Shown here in pieces: positions 23,701-35,558 of a stretch of 64,000 bases of DNA (positions are counted from its first letter, which is position 1; each line of letters opens with the position of its first letter). A program made the position numbers and the translations under genes. Source of the stretch: Fragaria x ananassa (taxonomy: Eukaryota; Streptophyta; Magnoliopsida; Rosales; Rosaceae). The stretch spans positions 3,562,501 through 3,626,500 of the forward strand of contig CP139760.1 of assembly GCA_034370585.1 (NCBI GenBank), in the 5' to 3' direction. The notes under the pieces were generated by a model. The model was not told where the DNA came from, made no database searches, and worked only from the letters and a program-made list of their open reading frames with translations.

Positions 23701-25165
23701 GGTCATTAGTTATGCGGTTTCAGGCTTTTCTGGTTTGAATAGCAAGTCTAACAGAGTGCAGAATGAGGAAGGTCTCTCTGAAGTAACAAAGGATGGCCTG
23801 CAACTTCTACTTGAAATTCTTACGAAATGGATGCAGATCCCTTTCCGGACTCCCAAGTACTTCTTCAACTTGAGGTATGTCGCCACTCTGACAATATTAA
23901 CTAGGAACTCTTGTTGTTTTCCTGTCTTTATTTAGGGGTTTATTATACGAGGTGCCGTATGTTTTATTTGAACACTTTTCTTCTTCATGTAAAGAAAAGA
24001 GTGACACAATTTAGTTAAACATAAATTCTTTTTTTGTGTGGTGAATTTTAGGGGCTTTACAATCACCATTTTGCCTTGTTATCAAAATGTCAAAACTTTC
24101 CACATTAGGCGGTTGCTTCAGTCCTCAGGGAAAGCATAAATTTCCTTAGGCCAATTTTCTTTGTTCCATTTTTTCTGTTGGTTTCGAGTTAACTAAGAAG
24201 CTTGCAAACAAAGTTGTTCTGACTGATCTCCTCCAATTGCCGACCTTTACTTTATTAATGAAACCGTGATAAATGACGTCTTTTTTTTTTCTTCTTTTCA
24301 TTTTATGTAAAAGCCATTTTCTTATTCTAAAAAAAATCCCTTTTCCTCATCAATGCAAGGATCTGAGGACCAGCACCAATCCTCTTTCGTTAAGCTTATC
24401 AAGAAATTTTCAGTATCGACACTTGTCTTGAATTACAAGGGAAATATGTTCATACTTCTTTGATATTATATAACTATAGTTCACCTCAATATGACAGATT
24501 TCGAAAGCGTTGAACAGGAGACATTTGTTAGGATGGTTTGTGAGTGGACTGGGGTTTACTTAGAGTATCTATTGTATAGCATTGTCATACTGTATGATTT
24601 TTGTTTTGGTATTCACCAGTTTTCTAATGTTTGTAACTGACATAAAAATTTCAGGCCTTGCCTTGGATCTGAATTGTTTGCAGTCAACGAAACTAGAAAC
24701 CGAGATAGAATATGCGTATCATTAGGCTTCCACTTGTCATTAGATCTCTGCCTTCAATTAAGAAATGCACCATCAGATATTCCAGTGCGGTTTAAAAAAT
24801 TCTACTGCATGCTCTGTTGTGAACTATCCTTTCTGGACCCAGAGCTGGGTACTTTTCAACCTTGGGAAACCGATGACATGGTAGAAAATAATGAAAAGCT
24901 GTTGAAGTATGCAACCGACTGCAGCACAAAAAAGGGTAATAAGCGCGGAAGGAGTAGTGATGAAGGAGAATTTGTGAATTCGTTTGTGTGTTTTGATCTG
25001 AATGACAGAGGACAAGGGTTCTCGAGTTGCTTGCTTGATGTTTCTGGTTTTCCGGTGGGTAGTTATAGAATCAAATGGTATAGCTGTTGTTTTGATAATC
25101 AGGGACAGTGTTGGACCCTTCCCTCTTTAAATCCTGGACCTGTATTTACTGTACATAGTTTGTAG
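20737..25165 (+). CDS. Integrator complex subunit 7-like ARM-repeat protein
   Basis: Five coding exons, 20737-21438, 21527-21673, 21740-21943, 22028-23874 and 24655-25165, join in frame to about 1136 residues. A leading non-coding exon near 20340-20432 with a GT donor is likely, its intron ending at 20731. The protein is an alpha-helical, ARM/HEAT-like repeat protein without catalytic motifs. The N-terminal block (residues about 1-240, with SLEAILEIGPKLVRLSREPE and GIRLAGARMFAKF) and the conserved end with RICVSLGFHLSLDLCLQL are recognised from INTS7 and its Arabidopsis homologue (EMB1895; I believe the same gene as DSP1, not certain). The complex acts in the nucleus in 3'-end processing of snRNAs. 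Length fits the plant family. All donors and acceptors are canonical and no disruption was seen, so the gene looks functional. Confidence 0.88.
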
Positions 25166-27330
25166 GCTGAATATTCATTCCATCATTCTAAACATGTAAA
25201 TATCTTTTCCAGTCTGCATGAAGTCATGAAGAAAACTTTTATCTTGTTTGTTTTCATTTATATATAGTATGGGTTCATCTTGTGAATTCAAATAGCAAAC
25301 ACCAGGTTCATCATGTAGGGGTAATTTTGAGTAACCAACAGCTCCTACTCTTTCGATTTGGTTTCACCTACGACTTCCCAAGCCTAATGTGGTTATTACA
25401 AGGAAGCCTTGAATTTAGTTATGCTCTGTATTTATCTCTTGATGACTGACACAATGCCTACTACCAAATTGTATCATACTTTAGAAGCAATACATGAATA
25501 CATACCGGTTATTGTCAAAACTAATCCTTGGAGCCTAAACCTTCTGGCATACAGCACCAAACACAAGCACTTGGAGTTGAAACAACATTGAGGTCATGCA
25601 GTTTCTAACATGGTTTTCTACCAGTCTGTATCACTTCACAAAGCAGATGATTACAGAGCAATCAAGAGTCCCCTTTTGCATCTAATATGCCACCTTCAGT
25701 GGTCTGATATGAATCTTCACAACCTAGCTTATTGACACAAATCACTAACTTCATCTAATTCACTTCTTTTTATCTTTTTTAGCTGTATTTGATTATGACA
25801 AACCACAAGTAATAGGTAACCAGATATGTCTCATACAAAGCGAAGTTTTACATGGCAACAGCAACATTTCATGTACTGATGTACATACAGTTTCCGTTCT
25901 TTAAACACAATCTAAAGTCTCCATGTAAGGAGAGTGATCACCCTCATATTCATCATAGACTTAAGGTAGAAGAAACAGAAGTCTTGGAATTACAATCCAG
26001 GCGCGCATGTTGTTGGGTTCCCCAACAATCATTGCCATGCCCAAGTAGGTAGGTGAGGAAATGAAGCAACACCAGCTAGGTTTCTAGCCCAGAGCCAGGG
26101 CAAACGATTTTGATTCTCTTTGCAGAGAAAAGAAAAAGTTGTCGAAATATGGAGAAATCGAGCATAGAAAAGAATAAAAGAAGGATCAAGGACTGGAATG
26201 CGTATCCGGGTTCGGGCTTATACCTTTATGCAAGCTTTTCGGTGGACCTGAGCCAAAGTCTGGCCAGAAATTATCCAGTCCATCTCATATTACATCCTCA
26301 AGGTCTAATCGTGGAGAGGCTAGCCCTACTAATAAGGGCAAATAGGTAACTTAATTTTCTTGTTTCATACATAGACATTTGATGGAAGACTATTCTTGTT
26401 TTTTATTTCAGTATTACTTTGTTGTACACCAATTAAGATCCTTAAGCGACTGGTATTACTGCTATATGAAATTTAGATAGGCGTAGTTGGAAATTAGATA
26501 TGATAGGTTTAACTCAACACATTTGTAATAAGGGCTACTTGTTTTTTTGTTAGTGTTTGTTGCCAGTAAGATTAATCGGTCGCAAGTAAGCAAACTGATG
26601 TAAGCGTCTTCTAATTGTGGACAAATTAATGAAATTGTTTTTTTTTTCTTTAAAAAAAAGACTTGGATGCGTACCTGGCTCTTGGAACACACATAAATGC
26701 TATTTGGCTAGTAAAGTTCTTTTCTCCAAATTTCTTTAGCACACCAAACCCTACCACCAATAATCACCATTAATGCACGACACAAACATGCAGAGGTGGG
26801 AATTCAAAGCTAAGATTGTAGTCTAAGTTGGTAAAGATCTTAGAATTTAGCTAATCGGGAAGACAAGTCATGATCGCATTCTTGAATTTTTGGCAGATAA
26901 GAAGATTTTGTGGCTTGGGGGATGGTGGTGGAAGAGAGCGGTCTGAGGGTGGTGCTCCATCCTGACCATGGCGGCCACCTCTTACTCTCTAGCGGCCTTG
27001 AGTTTTAGTAGGAGAAACTCTAGCAGAGCTTTAAGATTCTTGAGAGAAGCGTGTGGAGCGCGTGTCATGACTTCAATCAACGATAATATTTGAGCTTATT
27101 GTTTGTTATTCTTAGCAAGGGTTAAAATATAGACGATCGTAGAAATATCAGTGATTCAAAAAAAAATCTTGATGGATCGAGAAAATATCAAATATCGATA
27201 AAAATTTTACTAAAATTTATATAAAAATAAACTAAAACCAAAATATTGAAAATATAAGAAAACGGTTGTAAAAAACGAAAATTTTAGTCCTTGATTCCTA
27301 GTCGTCATTCCATGCGAACTTCCAACTTGT
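25166..27330. other. 3' UTR and intergenic region, no gene supported
   Basis: Open frames of 60-80 codons (25409-25591, 25852-26052, 26110-26349) have no recognised domains and no codon pattern that convinces me. A block near 26100-26340 follows a possible acceptor (ctttgcag) and might be untranslated or exon-derived. The rest is AT-rich. Confidence 0.4.
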
Positions 27331-27520
27331 TTCTGACACGTCACCAATGCCTAACAAACTCCCACCCCAAGACCCTCCACGTAACCAATGCCTAACAAAC
27401 TCCCACGGGTTTAACCCCCCTGCTCTTGCTCCTCCTTCTTCCTCTTATATAAACCCTTCCCTCTGAGACTCTGCAACAAACCAAGAAACCCAGAAAGAAA
27501 GAAAGAAAATCAAAACAAGG
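27331..27520 (+). promoter_or_regulatory. Promoter and 5' UTR copied from the gene at 54.3 kb
   Basis: The sequence from cacgtcaccaatgcctaaca down to the ATG matches the upstream region of the inverted gene at 52970-54325, including caacaaacca, gaaacccagaaagaaagaaa and a TATA box (ttatataaac near 27446-27455). The unit ccaatgcctaacaaactccc has been duplicated here. The copy therefore kept its own promoter. Confidence 0.75.
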
Positions 27521-29635
27521 ATGACCTCCACCACGTGTGGCTCAGAGCTCCAACCGTCTTCTCTCGACCGCTGCCATTCTCATCCTTCTTCTCTCCACCG
27601 CCACCACCACCAACCCCTTCTCCGCCGCTGCAACTCCGACTCCAACTTCCTTCTTCCTCCACCGCGGCCACAAACCAACACATTTCTCTCCGCCGGCCAC
27701 TCCCGATCTCAACCAACCTAACGAGACTACTTCCTCGCCGTCACCGACCCACTTCAACTCCTCCCTGCCGCCTCTTCCTCCGCCGCAGAAGCCGCCGACC
27801 GGTGGCCGCTCCGTCTCCCATCTCAACCCTTCTCCGGCCCCGAGTGACACTGATGCTTCCAGTTCCACTGAGATGTCCGTCGAGACTGACAGCGATACTC
27901 CCAATTCCAAGGTTTGATCTTTGTGCCCTCCATGTGTTTGTGAAAATGCCTCCATGAAATTGAAAGCTTCTTTCTTTGTTTTATGCTTCTTTGGTTTATG
28001 ATCGTTGGAATTTTACAAATGCACACAATACACTCTTGAGCAATTCAGAGAAAGCAAAATTAATTTCGTCACACTATAGTTTTTAAACTGAGGTTCGTGC
28101 AGTTTATAAAAACGAAAATATTTGAAAGGAATGAAAAAAGAAGTCTTGTGGCTGAGATGCTTACTTGTGGGGTACAGTTTTTAGGGAGGCTTATCAATTT
28201 GATGATTCACCAACAAGCTTAAGGGGCAATACTAATACTGCACGGACAAGATCATAGGTTTAGGCTGATAACATCACCGGTGTATCATTTTTCGCTCTAG
28301 AGGTTATATTATACAAAGAAACTGATGGTTTCAAATCTGACTCCATCATGTCTTTAAGTGTCATTTCAGCTTTCAGCCTCTTCCCATTTCTCATCATTAC
28401 AAAGAACTCCAATGGTCGAACTGTAACTAGCCACATTCAGAACCATTCCCTTCTTTCTCATTTGTTTGACCAACCTCAGTGCCCTGTAAGAGCTTCCTTG
28501 CCATGAATCATTATATTAAATATGACATCACTTGGCTCCAAATTCGAATCGCTCATTGATTGTAACAGCTTTGATGCTTCAATCCTGTTACTTTTCATGC
28601 ATAATCCATCAATTAAGACCGCATAGGTTTAGACATCAGGCACCAGACCAGACTTCTCCTTAGAGGAGAACACATGATACGCTCTTTCCATATCATCATA
28701 TCGAACCAAAGCATCAATTACAATCGTATACATCACTTTAGAAGGAGCCATACCTCTGTTCTCCATCTCTCTCACCAAGTCAGTAACTCCAGCAGCGTTT
28801 CGAGCTTTAGCGAACCCCCGAATCAGCACATTACAAGTCACCAAAGATGGAACAAACTCATTGCCTTGCCCAGCTTCCCAAGACCACAAAATCCATCAAT
28901 CAGAGTATTAAAAGTAACCACACTTGGACTCATTGCCTTGCACAGTTTGAGTTGTTTGCATTGTTTCCATTTTCCATGTGTTTGTGAAAATGCCTCTTTC
29001 AGATTCTTGGGTCTATCTTTCTATGTTTATGAAATTGAAAGCTTCTTTCTTTGTTTTATCTTTCTGGGTTTGTGAAATTGAAAGCTTCTTTCTTTTAAGT
29101 ATCTGGGTTGATGATTGTTGGAATTTGCAGAGGCTGAAGAGGATGAAGGGTGGGCAGAAGGAGGTGATGTGTGAAGAAGATATGGAACATGATGTAGAAC
29201 TAAAAATTGGAGCCACTGAAGATATGCCTGACATTGATGGCAGTCAAGATATTCCGAATGATACTTCTACTATGGCACAAGGTTCATCATGCTTGAAGGT
29301 CGATGAAATGGGAGAGGGCTCTTCCAAGCAGCTCAACTTTGATGGAAAGGGGAAGAAGGTTGATGGTGGGCTGAAGGAGATGAATCTGGAACATGATGTA
29401 GAACTAAAAATCGGAGCCACTCAAGATATGCCTGACATTGGTGGCAGTCAAGATATTCCAAATTATACTTCTACTGTTGTGGCACAAGGTTCATCATGCT
29501 TGAAGGTCGATGAAATGGGAGAGGGCTCTTCCAAGCAGCTCAACTTTGATGGAGAGGAGAAGAAGGTTGATGAAGTGGGAGAGTCTGATATGACCGATTA
29601 TGGAGACTTAGCTAGCAGCGCACCACGCACAGTTG
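27521..29635 (+). pseudogene. Diverged, frameshifted copy of the plant-specific gene at 53.0-54.3 kb
   Basis: Exon 1 (27521-27911) begins MTSTTCGSE, as the intact gene does. A 2-bp loss near 27705 (cactcccgat here, cactctcccgat in the parent) throws the frame, ending it at 27721; homology then continues in another frame (SSPSPTHFNSSLPPLPPPQK) to the same splice donor. About 25 residues after GSE are replaced or lost. Exon 2 (29131-29635) begins RLKRMKG and contains an internal tandem duplication of about 60 codons (29182-29370 and 29389-29575, each with ELKIGAT, DMPDI, AQGSSCLKVDEMGEG, SSKQLNFDG). The last exon of the parent, with its CHCDKAYQFLLNGSD motif, was not found downstream. Intron 1 is about 1.2 kb against about 0.2 kb in the parent because of an insertion. 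It may still be transcribed; a translated product from exon 2 alone cannot be excluded. Confidence 0.75.
28335..28960 (-). pseudogene. P-type PPR gene fragment inside intron 1 of the copied gene
   Basis: On the minus strand, several pentatricopeptide units are readable with frame changes and stops between them: PSVVTFNTLIDGFCGLGKL (about 28900), then PSLVTCNVLIRGFAKARN, PSKVMYTIVIDALVRYDD, then after a stop TYAVLIDGLCMKSNRIEASK, PSDVIFNIMI, and a last degraded unit near 28420. These are spaced about 35 codons apart as in P-class PPR proteins, which bind organelle RNA. It lacks both ends and is dead. It is unrelated in detail to the intact PPR gene at 39.8 kb, which is of the PLS class. Confidence 0.8.
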
Positions 29636-31363
29636 GTAAGTACAACATTGTTCTAAAGTTGTTTTTAATTGTGTAATGTGTGATATTCTTAATGTGTGAA
29701 ATAGAGTATCTGTTCTTTAATGTGATTTTGATCTCTTGTTTAGTTTTAGTTCTAGATGAAGAGCTGCTATGCCTTTATTCGTTGCTGCTCTCTTTTCTTT
29801 TTAAGTGGAATCCTTGTCCGCCTCCTTGTTCTTTGCTTTTAATCTCAATTAAAAGCTGTTTCTTTAAAAAAAAAAAAAGTGCTTTTAACTAAATTTGTGT
29901 AGCTAAAAGTGGTAACCGTTATATCGGTTGCTTACTGTTGTGTGAACTATACTGATATTAATTGGATCCGTCTTTTCTGATGAATAGCTTGTGCTTTGTT
30001 CTCATTTCACATAATTGTATTTTGTTTCTTCTACAACTGTATCCTTAACTCCCTCACTCTTTTCTTCTTTCATGTTCATCTGAAATGCTCTTCACCTAGC
30101 AAAGCGTTGGGTCTGGAAATCCCTGTTGTCTTCCCTATCCTCATATAAGCTCTCCTCCTAGCCCCTGCCTCTACGGCTCTACCATCCTTCCTTGCTTCTT
30201 AGGTTCATAGCAAACCAACAACTTCAACCAAATATATTACTGAGTTCCAAATGTTTTTGCTTCCACAAGTTGCTTCCCTTTGCAGATTTTATGGCTCCTT
30301 ACATATACGTTCCACTTTGATAATATAAATATTAGGCAGAGACTTCAAATTCGACTACCATGAGCTCTACAGGTACACAAGTAAAGACCTCTTCAAGACC
30401 ATCTCATCACTTTTAAAGACTTAAATCCTATGCCAGAAACAACATAAGCTAGGGTTCTCGAATTATGGTCCATGATGGTAGACCTCTCTCCTTCCGCAAT
30501 TTAACTACCCAAAGCCTACTAGAAAACCCATCATGATCATGAATCCATATTTTGTCTGTGGGTTTATGGGACACAAATCCACAGTGACGCATCTCTCTCT
30601 CTCTCTCGGTTGATCCGTTTCGACACCGATCTCAATTGAAAGCCACACTCTAAATTCGACTGATACCGAAGGTGTTGTGTAAGAGATGAAGCTTCCAAAT
30701 GGATGCGCTGAAACTAAAATGTTGAGGTAGAGATTGAGAATGGGAATGAGAAAGTTTGATGGTATGCTCCTCTGAATCTTGCAAGTGTAGTTGGGAGAGG
30801 CCTAGACGAGATAATGGGATTTCAGTAATTTGTGAACTAGTACGCTTCTGACGAGCTTTTCTTTTTTGAAAATACACAATTTCCAGAGTTTTTCGATGAA
30901 ACACAATGTCCAGAGTTGGAAACATACTCTTCGGAAGTAAAGAAACAGCAGATCCAGAGCTCTGGAACTAGAAAAGTTTGATATATGTAAAATTCCGTTA
31001 ACCATGGAACAAGACCAATTTAGGACCAGGATATCAATATTCTTGTCTCTAAGAGTGTATATTTTCGCTACAATTTCAATAAACCCTGAACAAAATAAGC
31101 TTAAAGATCAGCACAAAGGAGAGAATCCCCTTATTCCGAAGAAATGGGTCTATTCACCCCATAGTTCCGAGAAAGTAGGGGCAAAGGTGAGGAGTCCTAG
31201 CTCCATTACCGTCATCACCTGGTGACTATAATTCTGCAAAACCAAAGAAAACCAGGGTTTAGTTTTCCTCCAAACAACTGATATTGAGGCAACATTATGC
31301 ACCATACGTTAAATTTTGTCCAAAGATAAAACCAACTGGAGGTAGGTTCGCATGTTCATGTCA
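29636..31363. other. Intergenic DNA, no gene supported
   Basis: Contains an A-run near 29865-29877 and a (TC)n run at 30592-30607. Short open frames on either strand lack domains. No homologue of the parent gene's third exon was seen here. Confidence 0.45.
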
Positions 31364-31617
31364 TCTCTACTACTATAAAGCCAGCAGTCTCTAAATTCAC
31401 CAAATTGTGAACTGCCATAACTTTACCCTTAATGAGCCAACTAAAACAAATAAAAACAAAAGGTCATTAATATTAAACAACAAATTAAATAAACAAAACA
31501 AAATAAAAAATAAAATTAATTGAGAAGAACTTCTTGGGTAGTGAACCAAAATCAACCACTCACGTGTTTCTTTTTGAGTGATCGTGATCCAGTGCAAGTG
31601 CACGGGTAAAAGGCTAG
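31364..31617 (+). mobile_element. Non-autonomous Helitron, 254 bp
   Basis: The 5' end is TCTCTACTACTATAAAG directly after an A (31363). The 3' end is a short hairpin GTGCAAGTGCAC (31592-31603), a 10-nt spacer, then CTAG (31614-31617) directly followed by T. This is the A|TC...hairpin...CTAG|T structure of plant Helitrons, which insert between A and T without target duplication. There is no Rep/helicase gene, so it would depend on an autonomous relative. Confidence 0.75.
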
Positions 31618-31624
31618 TGTCATG

Positions 31625-32796
31625 TTATGACTGGAAGTAATATTTTCACAGCCAAGCCCTTGTCATCAGCCTCAGGGCAGAGGTTAAAGCACCTGATGCA
31701 GCCAAGCCAACAACAGGGACTGCAAAAAGAATAGAAGTTAAACCTCTTTCATGGTATAAACAATAAAAATAAGTCTTTGAAAATTAAGTTACTGAGCTCT
31801 AAGCTTTCAGCAAACCTGGATGAATTCAAGACACACCAAGGATAAATCATCAATGACTCCACCTTCACTATGACCATCAGCAACCCCAATATACGCCAAC
31901 CATTGCACATATACCAATATAAGGTCCACTCCCTGGGTTATATAGTTAGAGCTGACTTGAATATGCAACTGGGATTTCAATACTCATTAACAAGAATAAA
32001 TATCAGAGATCATCACAACCCAAAAACATGACAACAGATAGAATCAAATTTATGTAATCATATCATAATCAGAACCTGAATAAAACTAGGTAGATAGCCC
32101 GCCCGCTGCTGCAGTTTTACTTTTTCCCTAGCTTAATAAGTGATAGACAATTTGTCTCATAATCCAAGACTACAATTTGCTGTTAATAATGTATTGATAA
32201 TAAAACAACAAATGGAAAGCAACACAGAAAATAAGCTTTTTTTCAAATAATAGATGGTACATCAAGTGTATTACATCAAATCAAATGGTCAAACCTAAAT
32301 TATCAAGAACTTTGTAGTACAAAGAAAACTACATTTGCAACAACTCTTATGCGCTCAATACTGAGATCAATCATAAGGTGGGGTCCCAACTCAGACTTGA
32401 CATTGCACATACTTGTCAATTCTTTAAGCATTTCTTTCTAATATATCAATTCACTATATACTTTAATAGTCAAAATTAATTGTATCTGTAACCATTGGCC
32501 CTTTACTGTCATCGATATCTTGCCCTTTAAGCTCTTGCCAATGATGCTGCAGAGTATAGATTATCTATATTTAAAAACACTTGGCTATCAAACAAATACA
32601 CATCTATGAGATACCTTTGCAGCATGACCTCTGGAATTCCACTCTATGACTATGACTACTGGGTTAACACATATTACCTTCCTCTATCCTTTTCACCTTG
32701 GGTAGGGTTGCTAGACACACAGTCCAAGTCACAAAGATTCTCCAATATTGCGTGAAAGTTAAATATAAGACTCCTGGAAACCTTACTGATGGCTCT

Positions 32797-32830
<34 letters not shown>

Positions 32831-34980
32831 AAAAAAACAAAAAAAAAATCAAGAAAAATTGTGCCTAAAAGGAGACACAACCATCGAACTAAGAACAGAA
32901 CAGAAGAATTATTTTATAACCAACAGAAGCAAGACTTGCTGGTTACCCTGTAAGATGAGACTCAATATTGCAATTAAATCTTGGTTTACTGTTTCTACTT
33001 TCTCCTCCTGCCAAAAGCCATGATTAAAGCAGAAACTCTCTATCATTTCATATTTTCATCATTCATCCAATAAAATAAAATGAAATTTAAATCGCTGTCC
33101 TTCAAATCTAACAACAAATGTGTGCTTTTGTGGATATTTTTTTGTTTTCACAGGAAGTACATTGAATAGCTTAGGTAAAATTGGTACTTGAGAAACTACA
33201 AATCTTTTTCCACACTAAGCATTTAAACGAACCAAATTCAACTATTCTTATAACACAACTTATAAGCTGCCAAACAAAACCGAGCAAGAATCTGTACAAA
33301 AAATAAATAAAAAACATATTGAGGACCCAAATGAATTCCCAGTCAAAAAGTTTTCAAAGCTGATGACTTGCGGTTACCCTAGAAAGGAATGCCATCTACT
33401 ACTAACATCTCAGTTTTTGCAACAACAAATAAAAAGCACGAAGGTTCTATGATACTGAACTTAATCAAAGGTTTTTGCAAGGCTCGTTTTTTCCAGACTT
33501 TCATTTAGGCATGTTAGAGCTGATCATAGTCTACTACAATTGTAGTTTAAGTTAGACTTAACATAATCTCTCTCTCTCTCTCTCTATTTTTTCTTTCAAG
33601 ACTTTGATTTAGGCATGTTAAATCTGAGCGTCTACTACAACTGCAGATGAAATTTTCCAATGAATAACATAACACAAAAAACAAACCCTAAAAGTTTGAC
33701 ACTGAACAGGAAAAAATCATCAACGGGTGTGGATGCTACATGTTGATTTCCTTAGAAGTTGTAGGAGCTTAGTTGTGGAGGAAAACTGGAAATACATGGA
33801 AAGGAAAATTAGTGGTTTATTACAATTCGTCTTCTGCTGCCAAAACTCTCTACCACAGATGTTCAACATTATCATAATTGATGACTGAACGTTTATAAGA
33901 TTGTCATGAACAAAACTTTATATGTGAGTTATTCCTTTATCTTCTGAACTCATATATATGTGAATTATGTAAGTGGCTAATAAGTAAAATTACTTAGCTG
34001 GACCAACCAAGCGAAATTTCATAAGCATTCAACTGCATCATTATCTAAATTGGTAGCATGCAGCTCTCTACCTTTTTCTTGTTATTTCCTCTCCTAATGA
34101 TGAATGGTCTTTCCTCTCCAAATGATGAATGGTCTGCTCATTCTCATGGAGATGCTCCTGCAAAGACATGTTAACTGATGTTAGCCAATCCATTTCTGGA
34201 GTGATATACCAAATTCCTATAGAAACACCAGACAACAAATCATGAAATCATATACTCAAATCCATGTTGGTTGTCAAAAGAGAACATTAGCATCAAGAAC
34301 TGAGAAAGAAAGTTACCTACATAAGCATAAAACACCTAAGAACTCAGCAATTTTTACAATCCAGCAGTCCTAGCAGCAACTCCCTATTATGGTCTTCCTG
34401 CAAAGCACACAACTGACAACATTAAGCATCTTAACAGGAAAGCAAAACTGAAACGGATGCTGCAGGCATGCATATCAGGAAACACAGATAACAATTAAGA
34501 GAAAAGAGAAAACTACCCAGACCTCCAAAAGAGAGAAACCGCCAAATCTCCATACCCAGCGAAAACGAAACCTTGTAATTGAGAATTGAGCAAAAAGAAA
34601 AGATCATCAGATGAAAATCCAGAAGAAATACTCAATAGGAAAGACAATCTGAATTGTTTAATAAAAGCAAGTGAAATTAAGGAACCCACTTTCCAATAAA
34701 TCAATCAATCCAAATAAAATTGAAGAGGAATCTTTCCAAAATTGAAGATAACAGATTCATTTGCACCACGCTGAGCTGCATGCATGCAGCGAAATTCAAA
34801 TGAAATAAGAAAGTTCAATCCAAAAGGTGCCAGCTCAATCGTATAACAATGCAAGGTTTCGTAGAATTAGACGCAAACTAAACTAAAGAGAGTGAGAGGA
34901 GAGAGAAAGAGAGGAAAAGAAAGGACTGCGGATGGTCTCGAAGAATTGTATACCCAGAACCAAATGCATCACCGTCTGAA
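31625..34980 (-). other. Minus-strand exon-like blocks of an unassigned transcript
   Basis: Several blocks on the minus strand look spliced and coding, but I cannot assign a family. About 34790-34980 resembles a CT-rich 5' UTR. At 34074-34158, behind an acceptor tttgcag, lies an open block EHLHENEQTIHHLERKDHSS with a stop. At 34342-34398 is EDHNRELLLGLL. At 32480-32560, behind ctctgcag, HHWQELKGQDIDDSKGPMVT with a stop. At 31816-31935, behind acccag, a 39-codon block GVDLILVYVQWLAYIGVADG and onward, ending in a donor, which joins a short last block at 31650-31722. These may be pieces of one real gene, a long non-coding RNA or captured fragments. The sequence between them is intron-like. Confidence 0.35.
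32799..32828. repeat. Poly(C) tract of 30 bases
   Basis: An uninterrupted run of 30 C followed by an A-rich run. The apparent proline or glycine open frames over it are artefacts of the run. A second C30 tract is at 39132-39161. Confidence 0.95.
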
Positions 34981-35116
34981 CAAAAAAAAATAGGGGCAAA
35001 ACCGTAACTGCGCACTGCTACAGTTCTCCGAACAGTGCTTTTGCTAAAGACGGTTTGACATCGCCAGGGTGCACCTCACCTTTTGCAGCACTCAAAGCTG
35101 CAAATTTTGTGGAAGA

Positions 35117-35558
35117 CCTGCATTGCAGGAATAGAATGTGGCACAAAAAGAACAATTGTTACCAATGTTCCAGGAAAAGCCTACTATGAAAGATAGGTCA
35201 ACACAAGAACACTAGATTTTAATATATGGCACTCTCAGTAGAATGTGAGGGAGATCAAATTAGGTAGGAGAAACGCTTGAGAGCGAAGATCTCAAGGGAA
35301 ACAAGCAATAGCAAAGAGATTCTTGCAGCAAGATTAAAATAGGACTAGGGCTGGATATCCCAAGAAAACTCTATATATTTTTCTATTCAAAATAACAAAA
35401 GCTGACTTACAAGACTCCAAAACTCTAGATATATGTCATAGCAAACCCTAATAAAAATAGGAATCTAAAAGATTTTAGGAAAATAATAAAACACAACAAA
35501 AAGAATAAAAGATAATAATCTCCTAATTAATTTAGGAGCCTTTTGGATGCTCCTGCAT
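35117..35558. mobile_element. 435-bp insertion at the end of a villin exon, LTR-like
   Basis: The word cctgcat occurs at 35117-35123 and 35552-35558 and brackets 435 bp that separate the villin exon end (ctgatgcag on the minus strand) from a second gatgcag-like site followed by gtcttcc. Read on the minus strand the insert begins TGCAGG and ends CCTGCA, contains ttaggagattat, and has wording typical of copia LTRs, but I cannot fix whether the 7-bp repeat is a target duplication or part of the termini. Confidence 0.4.

Noticed and set aside
27535..27957. 140-codon plus-strand and 137-codon minus-strand frames over the copied exon 1
   Set aside because: Pro/Ser-rich low-complexity exon opens several frames; only the frames matching the intact gene are meaningful.
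32664..33023. Gly-rich and Pro-rich open frames
   Set aside because: Both are produced by the C30 tract.
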